A stretch of 64,000 bases of DNA, from the NCBI GenBank assembly GCA_020171895.1, contig JAIVAN010000003.1:1-64000 (forward strand), written 5' to 3'. The DNA is from Bacillus timonensis (lineage in GTDB: Bacteria > Bacillota > Bacilli > Bacillales > Bacillaceae_L). Shown one piece after another: positions 44,730 to 52,231 of the stretch; positions within the stretch are counted from its first letter, which is position 1; each line of letters begins with the position of its first letter. A program made the position numbers and the translations under genes. The notes beneath the pieces are model-generated. The model did not search any database. It was not told the DNA's origin and saw nothing but the letters and a program-made list of their open reading frames with translations.

Positions 44730-45951
44730 TCAAGTGTTTATGAGAACCTATCAGTATGTCATGGAGGTGCTTTTTCTCTATATTGCTCTGTTTCTGCTGT
44801 ACATTCATACTGAAATCATTCCACCGTTTTTTCCTTTTCTACTTATCTGCGGAATAGGTGGTGTGAGTTTCGCTTACATTCTTTCATTGATGAAGAGTAA
44901 CACTCCTTATTTCCTAATCATGCTTTTTGTTCCCGTTGTGGCCTATATAAGTAGCATGTTTGGATTAAGTTTTGGAGTAAGTTTGTTTTTAGCTGGAGTT
45001 GTTTGTTGGCGAATTGTATCTCATTATCGACGAGATACAAAAATAACAGAATCGAGTATACTAAACGTCAGCTTAGGTGGGGGGTTTCTTATTTATTTAG
45101 GTGCTGCTGTACAAGGGTATCCCCATCGAGAATTAATCCTCTACTTAATCATGGCTTTACTATTGTTTTTTATGATTAGTAAAATCTTAACATCTCTGTA
45201 TACAAGCTCAATTGCCAACCAAGATCATTTAGCAAAAAAACAGTCAGGCTCTGTTATTGCGTTGTTTGGTCTTATGGTAGCAGGAGCTGTAGGGCTTGCT
45301 GTTGTCCTTCCATTTCTTTTAAAAAAGGTATTAACTCTGTTATTAACTGTATCTGGTTATGGACTTTATGCTGTTTCTGGTTCACTTTTTGGAGCTGTTG
45401 AAAAAGTAAAGCAGATGGACCCAGAAGCGCGGGGAGATGAGGCTCCTCCTATGGGGTGGGATCAAGCACTTGAAGATTTAAATCCTATCACAGATATGGT
45501 TAATTTCCTCACGGGTGTTAACTTTTGGGCGATTGTTGGGATTTTATGTATCATACTGCTTGCAATCTTATTATTCTTCTTAGGGAAAAGAAAATTTATT
45601 CTTCCACCTTCTGAAGAGGAAGAAGATCGTCATTTCAACATGGCAACAAACTCTGTAGAGGGTACGGTAAAGAAGGCTCGACGTAAAAAGCGCAAGACTC
45701 CTCAAGAGAAAATTCGGAAACTTGTTTTTGAGCTTGAAATGCTTGCTACGACTAAATCAAAGGGAAGATTACATTTTGAAACTGTTGCAGAATGGCTTCA
45801 GAGAGAGAAATTCCTAGAACCAAGTTTAGTATCCTATTACGAAAGAGTAAGATACGGCGAGCAACAATTATCTGAAAAAGAAAATGAGATTTGTGAAGAG
45901 ATTGCCAAGAAGTTAAAAATGCAGTTGCGTGCAATTAAAGTAAAAAAATAA
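44719..45951 (+). CDS. Membrane protein of the MoxR/DUF58 operon, lacking a transglutaminase core
   Basis: A 410-residue protein with about eight helices in two clusters and a charged C-terminal tail (EKIRKLVFELEMLATTKSKG, then EWLQREKFLEP) that resembles the DUF4129-type end of transglutaminase-like proteins. In B. subtilis and many bacilli the third gene (yebA) carries an extracellular transglutaminase domain between the helices. Here that domain is absent: only about 70 residues separate the last helices. This is a natural short form or a deletion. Confidence 0.75.
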   Translation: MPYSQVFMRTYQYVMEVLFLYIALFLLYIHTEIIPPFFPFLLICGIGGVSFAYILSLMKSNTPYFLIMLFVPVVAYISSMFGLSFGVSLFLAGVVCWRIVSHYRRDTKITESSILNVSLGGGFLIYLGAAVQGYPHRELILYLIMALLLFFMISKILTSLYTSSIANQDHLAKKQSGSVIALFGLMVAGAVGLAVVLPFLLKKVLTLLLTVSGYGLYAVSGSLFGAVEKVKQMDPEARGDEAPPMGWDQALEDLNPITDMVNFLTGVNFWAIVGILCIILLAILLFFLGKRKFILPPSEEEEDRHFNMATNSVEGTVKKARRKKRKTPQEKIRKLVFELEMLATTKSKGRLHFETVAEWLQREKFLEPSLVSYYERVRYGEQQLSEKENEICEEIAKKLKMQLRAIKVKK

Positions 45952-45962
45952 ATATGAAAATT

Positions 45963-45996
45963 TAACCGTAGGCTTTAGAGCTTACGGTTTTTTTAT
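45963..45996 (+). terminator. Terminator of the MoxR operon
   Basis: AACCGTA-G-GC / GC-TTACGGTT stem followed by seven T. Confidence 0.85.
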
Positions 45997-46149
45997 TATT
46001 CTCTATTAAAGGGAAATTCATAGGGTACATAGAATGTATACATATTGAATGATCTCTGAGAGTAACAGAAACCAAGGTCTACCAAAAGGTACGTTTAGCA
46101 TTAGATTGGAAATCCCAATTCAAGATTCTCTCGTACAGCCTCGCACTAA

Positions 46150-46224
46150 GCAGGCATCCTACGGAAAACGAGGGTCCTGCAACGAAGATTAACACACCTA
46201 AGTCGTATTTTCATGGAAGCATAG
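46150..46224 (+). repeat. Decayed 3' end of the interspersed repeat
   Basis: CATCCTACGGAAAACGAGGG, TCCTGCAACGAAGATTAACA and GTATTTTCATGGAAGCATAG match the ends of the full copies. The hairpin core is lost. Sequence before 46150 back to 46070 may be more of it but is too degraded to claim. Confidence 0.7.
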
Positions 46225-46266
46225 TAAATCAAATGAACTCATATCTTTTATTAAGGAGGGATTGTG

Positions 46267-46530
46267 ATGATGCAAGAACGTGAAAAACTGATAAAAATTA
46301 ACCAGCTAGCAGCAGACATTGTGAAAGAAATGGTGAAAGATGGAATCGAGTATGATGCCTTTATTTTAAAAAATGCAGTGGAAAACTTAGCAAGGTCGGT
46401 AGTAGATTTAACTGACATCCAATTAGGTAAAGATGGAGATGTCCCTACAGCCCTTAAAGGAACCGTCATAAAAACTCGCCTAGCCTTAAACTCAGTGAAA
46501 AATGAAAGAGAAGATGTGTTGATTGTATAA
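46267..46530 (+). CDS. Small helical protein, 87 residues
   Basis: AAGGAGG lies seven bases before ATG 46267; ATG 46270 and GTG 46264 are alternatives. Three amphipathic helices (EREKLIKINQLAADIVKEMV, ILKNAVENLARSVVDLTD, KGTVIKTRLALNSVKNERE). No family was recognised. It is immediately upstream of the toxin-antitoxin locus. Confidence 0.6.
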   Translation: MMQEREKLIKINQLAADIVKEMVKDGIEYDAFILKNAVENLARSVVDLTDIQLGKDGDVPTALKGTVIKTRLALNSVKNEREDVLIV

Positions 46531-46554
46531 AAAGGAACATGTGTTCTGTTTTTG

Positions 46555-46563
46555 TGGTATAAT
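46555..46563 (+). promoter_or_regulatory. Extended -10 promoter of the type I toxin mRNA
   Basis: TGGTATAAT (T-G-n-TATAAT) at 46555-46563 with no clear -35. It predicts a transcript start near 46570 and a 50-nt leader. Confidence 0.65.
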
Positions 46564-46602
46564 GGCGGAGTAATAGACCGCTTCAAAGAAGGCAGCTGTT
46601 TA

Positions 46603-46619
46603 TCCCCTAAAGAAGGGGG
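46603..46619 (+). promoter_or_regulatory. Shine-Dalgarno-masking hairpin in the toxin mRNA
   Basis: CCCCT (46604-46608) pairs with AGGGG (46614-46618), hiding the toxin ribosome binding site AAGGGGG. In addition AATAGAC (46572-46578) is complementary to GTCTATT (46771-46777), a possible 5'-3' closure of the mRNA. Both are typical of type I toxin messages. Confidence 0.6.
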
Positions 46620-46621
46620 TG

Positions 46622-46714
46622 ATGCCTATATTAACCGTATTCGAAAGCATAATGATGATGATTTCTTTTGCCTCTCTCATTGCTGTCATTTTAACAGCTA
46701 ATCAAAAAAAATAA
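46622..46714 (+). CDS. Holin-like type I toxin, 30 residues
   Basis: The peptide reads MPILTVFESIMMMISFASLI and ends AVILTANQKK: a short start, one membrane helix and a basic tail, as in the Firmicute holin-like toxin family (TxpA/BsrG-type membrane toxins). The sequence AAAGAAGGGGGTGATGCC around the start is also typical. Such peptides depolarise the membrane when overproduced. Translation appears blocked by the hairpin at 46603-46619, and the 3' end is covered by the antisense RNA at 46704-46841. Confidence 0.78.
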   Translation: MPILTVFESIMMMISFASLIAVILTANQKK

Positions 46715-46841
46715 ACCAACTTAAAAAAGTGGTTCATTTCAATTGGAATTAAGCCGCTCCTTTTATGAACGTCTATTGCGCAAGGCTGAAGATGCTGCCA
46801 CATCTTCGGTCTTTTTTACGCTACTAATTGTATGATTTTAT
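46704..46841 (-). ncRNA. Antisense antitoxin RNA (type I system)
   Basis: A minus-strand promoter at 46848-46856 predicts a start near 46841. The RNA would run toward the toxin gene through the shared GAAGATG hairpin. It would end at the stem AACCA-CT / AG-TTGGTT followed by TATTTTTTTT, whose T run is the complement of the last toxin codons. That gives an RNA of about 138 nt overlapping the 3' end of the toxin message, as RatA does for TxpA. The ends are inferred. Confidence 0.6.
46783..46817 (+). terminator. Terminator of the toxin mRNA
   Basis: CTGAAGATG / CATCTTCGG stem with a six-base loop, followed by TCTTTTTT. Confidence 0.82.
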
Positions 46842-46847
46842 AGTTCA

Positions 46848-46856
46848 ATTATACCA
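46848..46856 (-). promoter_or_regulatory. Extended -10 promoter of the antitoxin RNA
   Basis: The minus strand reads TGGTATAAT, the same extended -10 as the toxin promoter, facing it 290 bases away. Confidence 0.6.
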
Positions 46857-46862
46857 TAAATC

Positions 46863-46890
46863 AAAGAGAAAGGAGGATATCCTTCCTCCC
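46863..46890 (-). terminator. Terminator after the SASP-like gene
   Basis: GGAGG / CCTCC stem (46872-46889) followed on the minus strand by TTTCTCTTT. It is short and only moderately convincing. Confidence 0.5.
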
Positions 46891-46915
46891 TCACATATGT
46901 AATGCTTTGTTAAGG

Positions 46916-47044
46916 TTACTTTTTTGCTTTCTTTGCTTTTTCTTTTACAGAAGCATACTCATTTGCAAATTCAGCTTCTGCACTAGAAACTGTTGGATTT
47001 GCCACTTCATGACTCACTTTGTTCTGTCTCCCTTTCTTAGCCAT
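46916..47044 (-). CDS. Small basic protein, possibly a gamma-type spore protein
   Basis: A 42-residue protein from ATG 47044 with GGAGGTG upstream. It is basic at both ends (MAKKGRQNK, KEKAKKAKK). The middle, SSAEAEFANEYAS, resembles the A-x-F-x-T-E-F-A-S cleavage repeat of gamma-type small acid-soluble spore proteins, but it occurs once and imperfectly. A spore role is a guess. It is transcribed toward the toxin locus. Confidence 0.5.
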   Translation of the reverse strand: MAKKGRQNKVSHEVANPTVSSAEAEFANEYASVKEKAKKAKK

Positions 47045-47197
47045 ACCTTCTCACCTCCATATATATATGCTAAAAATAGCAAGATTAGTTTTTGTCATAA
47101 CCATAGGATATATACAACTCAACAAACAGAAAAATGGGTTTTAAATCATGAACAAATAGGAAAACTACATAAGTAAATACTTATGGGGGGGAAAATG

Positions 47198-48046
47198 ATG
47201 GAACATTCATCGAAAGATACGTTTGAACATTCCTTTTTACCGGTGACATCTATTTCGAGTGGAATCGGTCAAGAGATATTACCAGATGTATATTGTTATC
47301 CAATTCAAATCGTAAATGTTATCTTCTATGGTAATCCAAACAATTCTAATGAATTTGTTTTAGTAGATGCAGGAATGCCACATTCATCAGAAAAAATAAT
47401 TGATGAAGCCAAAAAACGATTTGGAGAAAATTATCGACCAAAAGCAATCATTTTAACCCATGGACATTTTGATCATGTTGGAGCTCTCGTTGAATTAATT
47501 GATGCGTGGGATGTGCCTGTCTATGCACATGAGTTAGAGCTCCCGTTCTTAACAGGACAACAAGATTATCCAAAGGGAGATCCAACAGTAAATGGAGGGC
47601 TAGTTAGTGAAATGTCGACGTTGTTTCCAAACCATGGAATTGATGTTAGTGGTCGTATTGAGGCAATGCCTTCAGATGGGTCTGTCCCAGAAATGACAGG
47701 ATGGAAATGGATACATACACCAGGACATACACCAGGACATATTTCTCTTTTTCGTGAAGAAGATCGAGCCATGATTGTAGGAGATGCATTTGTAATGGTT
47801 AAGCAAGAATCTCTTTATAAGGTCATCACACAAAAACAAGAGATTAGTGGCCCACCTAAATATTTTACAACAGACTGGAAGAAGGCAAAAGCTTCCGTAG
47901 AAAATCTAATGTCATTAAATCCAGCAGTAGCTGTTACTGGTCACGGTTTCGCGATGAATGGAACAGAGCTTGCAAATTCCTTACAGACCCTTGTAAAGCA
48001 ATTCGATTCAATTGCGCTACCAAAAGAAGGAAAGTACTTACACTAA
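47198..48046 (+). CDS. Metallo-beta-lactamase-fold hydrolase
   Basis: About 282 residues. ILTHGHFDHVGAL is the H-x-H-x-D-H zinc motif; HTPGHTPGHISLF carries the third ligand His, IVGDAFV the bridging Asp and VTGHGFAM the last His. This suits glyoxalase-II- or lactonase-like enzymes; the substrate is unknown. ATG 47198 is seven bases from the G-rich ribosome binding site; two in-frame ATGs lie just upstream. Confidence 0.88.
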   Translation: MEHSSKDTFEHSFLPVTSISSGIGQEILPDVYCYPIQIVNVIFYGNPNNSNEFVLVDAGMPHSSEKIIDEAKKRFGENYRPKAIILTHGHFDHVGALVELIDAWDVPVYAHELELPFLTGQQDYPKGDPTVNGGLVSEMSTLFPNHGIDVSGRIEAMPSDGSVPEMTGWKWIHTPGHTPGHISLFREEDRAMIVGDAFVMVKQESLYKVITQKQEISGPPKYFTTDWKKAKASVENLMSLNPAVAVTGHGFAMNGTELANSLQTLVKQFDSIALPKEGKYLH

Positions 48047-48052
48047 AAATGG

Positions 48053-48288
48053 ATGAGGCTGGGACATCACCTAAGTATTTAACTAAAATTTTGATTAAAA
48101 TAATAGCTTAGCGGATGAAATATACGTAGAATCCTGCGGGATGAAAAGCAACGGCTAGACCCCGCAGTGCGTAGCACGAGGAGGCTTTCCAGCTTCCCGC
48201 GGAAAGCGAAGTATATTTCGGGAGCGGATACACCTACAATCATTGTTTTAGTTACTATTTAGTTAAATTACTTTTGTCCTAACCTCAT
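48053..48288. repeat. Second repeat type with terminal inverted repeats
   Basis: About 236 bp bounded by ATGAGGCTGGGACAT and its near complement TTGTCCTAACCTCAT. Inside, GAAATATACGTAGAATCCTG and CCCGCGGAAAGCGAAGTATATTTC form a second inverted pair. The centre, GACCCCGCAG-TGC-GTA-GCA-CGAGGAGGCT, has the same plan as the core hairpin of the other repeat family, and GCGGAAAGCGA is also shared. There is no coding capacity. The right end overlaps the stop region of the 48285 gene. Confidence 0.85.
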
Positions 48289-49055
48289 TTTAATTTATTC
48301 ATAAATTCATCAATGATAAAATTTAGTTCGTCTGCATGCTTTGTTGGAATTTGGTGTCTCGCTTTTGAAATAACGACTTTATCAGCATGTTTAATATAAG
48401 TACCTATTAGTTTTTGGTAGGAGTGAATATAATAATCTCTCGCACCTGATATAAGTAAAACCGGGACGGTAATTGATGAGAGTCGTTCTGTACACTTATA
48501 TTTTAGTCCCTCTACATACATTTGATAGAGGATTTCTGGGTTTGCTTTCAATACATAGTTTTCAATTTCCTTTTTAAATTCATTTGTAGTACCATGTGCT
48601 TTTCCAAGAACTTTTGCTAACAAGGGCAATCCTCTCATCTTCACTGTGAAAATTCCAAGCTGAAACTCCGATCTTAATAAAAACGTATTTACTTCAGGAA
48701 ATCCACCAATTAATATGATTCCTCTCACTCTATTTGGATAAGATAGCGCAAATTCTTGTACAATAGACCCACCGTTTGAATACCCACATAAGACGACTCG
48801 TTCAATCTGTAAGTAATCCAAAAGTTCTTTTATATCCTTTGCTAATAGGGGTAAGGTAATTTGTTCACTACTTGATGTGCTTTTTCCATTTCCTCTTAAA
48901 TCCATTCGGATAACTTGATATTTTTTTGATAGTGGAAGCTGTAAATTGAAGGTGACAAGACCCATTCCTGGAGGGTGAACGAATAAGATTGATTCACCAT
49001 TCCCATCTTTCTCAAAATGAATAGAAACCCTATGATTGATCTTTGTAAGTGGCAA
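48285..49055 (-). CDS. Alpha/beta hydrolase
   Basis: A 256-residue soluble enzyme. Oxyanion region ILFVHPPGMG, RMDLRGNGKS, nucleophile elbow CGYSNGGS, Asp in ISGARDYYIH and the final His in ARHQIPTKH are in order. Esterase, lipase-like or C-C hydrolase activity is possible. The start is TTG 49055 with AGGATG upstream. Its stop codon lies within the end of the repeat at 48053. Confidence 0.85.
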   Translation of the reverse strand: MPLTKINHRVSIHFEKDGNGESILFVHPPGMGLVTFNLQLPLSKKYQVIRMDLRGNGKSTSSSEQITLPLLAKDIKELLDYLQIERVVLCGYSNGGSIVQEFALSYPNRVRGIILIGGFPEVNTFLLRSEFQLGIFTVKMRGLPLLAKVLGKAHGTTNEFKKEIENYVLKANPEILYQMYVEGLKYKCTERLSSITVPVLLISGARDYYIHSYQKLIGTYIKHADKVVISKARHQIPTKHADELNFIIDEFMNKLK

Positions 49056-49212
49056 AATATGTCATCCTTTCATAAAAAGGTAAGAAATTCAGTAGTATGT
49101 TGGATTTTATAGCGAATTTTGTAGATAAAGTAGCCATATTCCATTATAATTTGCAATATATCAAACTTTTACAACTGAATTTTGTTTTAAAAGGGAGCCG
49201 AGGGGGGATTTT

Positions 49213-51618
49213 ATGCAAAGTATGTTTTCTAATCAAGTACATTTTCATTATGAGTACCTCATTAGTGCATTGATAATCACTGTACTTGGTTGCTTACTTA
49301 CTGTGAAAATAAGTAAAAAATTACGAAATTATCCCTCTCTCAAGAGATCGCACGTTGTTTTATATTTGTCTTTCGTGCTTGGAGCAGGCTATAGCTGTGT
49401 GCATTTTTTAGTCTCCCATTCTATTCATACACGTTTCTCTTTAAGTAGCCCAATAATGTATATATTAATCACTAGCCTAAGCGGATTCTTTCTTTCCTAT
49501 TTTGTCCTAAAAATGGCTCAAAAGGATTTTGTAGGACCGAAGCAATTTATTAGTACGAGCATGATTATTGCATCAAGTTTACTTGTAGGAAATTACGGAG
49601 GTTTTGCCTTTTTATTTACGGATATCCTTCATTTTAAACCAGTATTATCCATTATGACGGTGCTCATTACTTTAGGTATTTCTTTTTCACTCCTACGCTT
49701 TTTTATTTTAGTCAATGAAGATGATACGAATAATACAGTTCCCTCTATTTGGAAATACATAGGTAGTTTGATAGGTGGGATCTCTTTAGTAGGTATTCCT
49801 TATATTGTGATGTACTCTTCACTAAATATTGATTTCTTTTCCTCAAGACAAGAATATTTATATTTAATCCCTTATATCATTGTGTTTGGTGCCAATATTT
49901 TAATTGTGTTAGTTCCGGATTTATTAGGGGATGAAAAAAGAAAAACGAACAAATCGAAGTTGATCGAAAACCAAGAGCAATTCACGTCGTTATTTAACCA
50001 TAACCCTGACGCTGTATTTTCTTTTGACCTTGAAGGAAATATTATTCATGCAAATAAAGTGGTAGAAGAATTGACTGGGTACTCCTATAATGAACTATTG
50101 TTTAAACATTTTTCTTCTTTAGTGAAGGAAGAAGACGTAGAGAAAATTCTTAGTTTCTATCATAAAGTGCTAATCGACCAAACAGAAAATGAAATTGATG
50201 TAAAATTAATTAGAAAAAATGGCTCGGTTGCAGAAGTTCGGGTAACATCTGTCCCTATCGTCCTAGAAGAAAACACGATTGGATCCTTTGGAATTGTAAA
50301 GGATATAACCGAGAGTACACGTGCGCAAGAAAAAATTAATTACCTTGCTTATTATGATGAATTAACGGGTTTACCTAATCGACGCCTTTTCATGAAAACA
50401 CTCGTAGATATGGTTGAAGAGAATCGTTCATTTTCAATCGTTAATTTAGACTTTGATCGGTTCAAGCGTTTAAATGACTTATTTGGACATGCTTACGGGG
50501 ACAAAGTTCTTATGGAAATTGCCAATCGCTTAAAAGCAACTCTTCCAAGAGACTATCAGATTGCAAGAATGGGTGGAGACGAATTTAATATCATCATTCC
50601 AAGAGGTAGGGTACAAAGTATATCAGATGTTGCATCAAAATTAGTCGAACAATTTCGTGAGCCATTAAAGGTTCGTGGACAGGATTGTCTTCTAACAGCA
50701 AGTATAGGAATTGCAAACTACCCAGAACATAGTCGTGATATTGACTCAATTGTGAAATTTGCAGAGATCGCCATGTACCATGTCAAAGAAAAGGGATCGA
50801 ATGGCTACCAAATCTATGACGATGGTATGAATGATAAAACAATCGATAAAATCAATTTGGAAAATGAACTTCGTAGTGCAATCCATAACGGGGAACTGAC
50901 TCTTTACTACCAACCTAAAATGGATGTGTCAGTAGATAAGTTAATTGGAACAGAAGCGCTTGTTCGTTGGAACCATCCTATAAAAGGAATGATATCTCCT
51001 GGAGAATTTATTCCTTTAGCGGAAGAAACAGGTTTGATCGTTTCGCTTGAAAGATGGGTTTTAAGAGATGTTTGTCGGAAAATTAAGCAATGGGAAGAGT
51101 TGAACTATGATTTTGGTAGAGTAGCGGTGAATATATCATTTCTTCACTTTTATCAAGAAGATTTAGTGGATACATTAAAGAGTATTATGAAAGAGTCTGG
51201 AATTCAACCTTCACGACTAGAGTTGGAGATTACTGAATCTACAATGATGAATAATGAGGCTGAAACAAATAAAACGCTTCAACAGATTCGTGATTTAGGC
51301 ATTGTAATTAGTATGGATGATTTTGGGACGGGTTATAGTTCGTTAGGTTATTTGCATAAGTTATCGATTGATAGATTGAAGATTGATCGATCCTTTATCA
51401 TGGATATTCACACAAATGAAGCGATTGTTACGACGATCATAGCAATGGCGAAGCATTTACAGTTGAAGGTGCTTGCTGAAGGTGTTGAGACAATTGAGCA
51501 GCTTTCTATATTGAAGCGCTTAGGGTGTACGGAGATTCAGGGGTTTTATTTTAGTAGACCATTGCCTAATGAAGAGTTTGAGATGAAGTTCTTAGCAAAG
51601 CCAATCATACATGCATAA
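49213..51618 (+). CDS. Membrane GGDEF-EAL protein with MHYT-like sensor and PAS
   Basis: An 801-residue c-di-GMP enzyme. Residues about 10-240 hold seven helices laid out like an MHYT sensor, with degenerate repeats (GYSCVHFLV, NYGGFAFLF). A PAS domain follows (about 255-380). GGDEF starts at DELTGLPNRR, with the intact loop RMGGDEFNI. EAL starts at TEALVRWNHPIKG, with ETGLI, ELEITESTMM and DDFGTGYSSLGYL present. Both catalytic motifs look intact, so it may make or hydrolyse c-di-GMP depending on signal. RBS GAGGGGGGAT. Confidence 0.93.
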   Translation: MQSMFSNQVHFHYEYLISALIITVLGCLLTVKISKKLRNYPSLKRSHVVLYLSFVLGAGYSCVHFLVSHSIHTRFSLSSPIMYILITSLSGFFLSYFVLKMAQKDFVGPKQFISTSMIIASSLLVGNYGGFAFLFTDILHFKPVLSIMTVLITLGISFSLLRFFILVNEDDTNNTVPSIWKYIGSLIGGISLVGIPYIVMYSSLNIDFFSSRQEYLYLIPYIIVFGANILIVLVPDLLGDEKRKTNKSKLIENQEQFTSLFNHNPDAVFSFDLEGNIIHANKVVEELTGYSYNELLFKHFSSLVKEEDVEKILSFYHKVLIDQTENEIDVKLIRKNGSVAEVRVTSVPIVLEENTIGSFGIVKDITESTRAQEKINYLAYYDELTGLPNRRLFMKTLVDMVEENRSFSIVNLDFDRFKRLNDLFGHAYGDKVLMEIANRLKATLPRDYQIARMGGDEFNIIIPRGRVQSISDVASKLVEQFREPLKVRGQDCLLTASIGIANYPEHSRDIDSIVKFAEIAMYHVKEKGSNGYQIYDDGMNDKTIDKINLENELRSAIHNGELTLYYQPKMDVSVDKLIGTEALVRWNHPIKGMISPGEFIPLAEETGLIVSLERWVLRDVCRKIKQWEELNYDFGRVAVNISFLHFYQEDLVDTLKSIMKESGIQPSRLELEITESTMMNNEAETNKTLQQIRDLGIVISMDDFGTGYSSLGYLHKLSIDRLKIDRSFIMDIHTNEAIVTTIIAMAKHLQLKVLAEGVETIEQLSILKRLGCTEIQGFYFSRPLPNEEFEMKFLAKPIIHA

Positions 51619-51650
51619 AAAACTAGAAGACTTTTCTTCTAGTTTTTTTG
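51617..51650 (+). terminator. Terminator of the GGDEF-EAL gene
   Basis: AAAACTAGAAG / CTTCTAGTTTT stem, six-base loop, then TTT. Confidence 0.92.
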
Positions 51651-51652
51651 TT

Positions 51653-51908
51653 GACTACCCTGAAAATACAACACTGAACATGGGGTGTTAATCTGCGTTG
51701 CAGGAACCTCGCTTTCCGTGGGGCGCCACTTGAGCCTCCTCGGCTGTGCCTGTGGGGTCTCAAGTCCGGCGCATATCCCACAGGAGTCTCGGTTCCTTCC
51801 ACTCCGATTAACACGCATGAATTACTTAAAGACCAACATTCGATAAACCCAAAAATCAAGTTCACATTTTCATCCTTCATGGTGCAAATCCATATTTGCA
51901 TGGAAGTC
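51653..51908 (-). repeat. Interspersed GC-rich repeat, short form (first of a head-to-tail pair)
   Basis: Full-length copy in minus orientation, bounded on both sides by GTATTTTCAGGGTAGAC. Core hairpin: GCGCC/GGCGC, ACTTGAG/CTCAAGT, tip GGC-ACA-GCC. It joins directly to the next copy, sharing one boundary sequence. Confidence 0.92.
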
Positions 51909-52168
51909 TACCCTGAAAATACAACACTGAACTGTGGGTGTTAACCTTCGTTGCAGGAACCTCGCTTTCCGTGGGGCGCCACTTGAGCCTCCTCGGCTTC
52001 GCCTGTGGGGTCTCAAGTCTGTCGCATGTCCCACAGGAGTCCCGGTTCCTTCCACTCCGATTAACACGTATGAATAACTTAAAAGCCAACATTCTATAAA
52101 CCCCAAAATCAAGGTCACATTTTCATCCTTCATGGTGCAATTCTCAAATTGCATGAAGTCTACACTGA
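51906..52168 (-). repeat. Interspersed GC-rich repeat, short form (second of the pair)
   Basis: About 90% identical to the preceding copy by eye, with tip GGC-GAA-GCC and one outer arm changed (GCGAC). The outer end reads AGTGTAGACTTCATGCAATT. The open frames crossing both copies follow the repeat in the same frame and are not genes. Confidence 0.92.
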
Positions 52169-52211
52169 AAAAAGCCAAGCTATTTCTCATTGAAGAAACA
52201 GCTTGGCTTAT
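52169..52211 (-). terminator. Terminator of the HAD/DeoR operon
   Basis: AAGCCAAGCT / AGCTTGGCTT stem with a long loop. The minus strand continues with TTTTTTC. Confidence 0.82.
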
Positions 52212-52231
52212 TCTTTCTTGTACCTTTATTG

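Noticed and set aside
46907-47176. 89-codon plus-strand frame
   Set aside because: It is antisense to the small basic protein gene at 46916-47044, which has a strong ribosome binding site; the plus frame has none and reads as Phe/Cys-rich noise.
51623-52190. Open frames of 71-106 codons across the tandem repeat pair, and similar ones at 17693-17935, 37970-38212, 39843-40064 and 42237-42425
   Set aside because: They follow the GC-rich repeat, have no ribosome binding sites, and are disrupted between copies, while hairpin pairing rather than codons is conserved.
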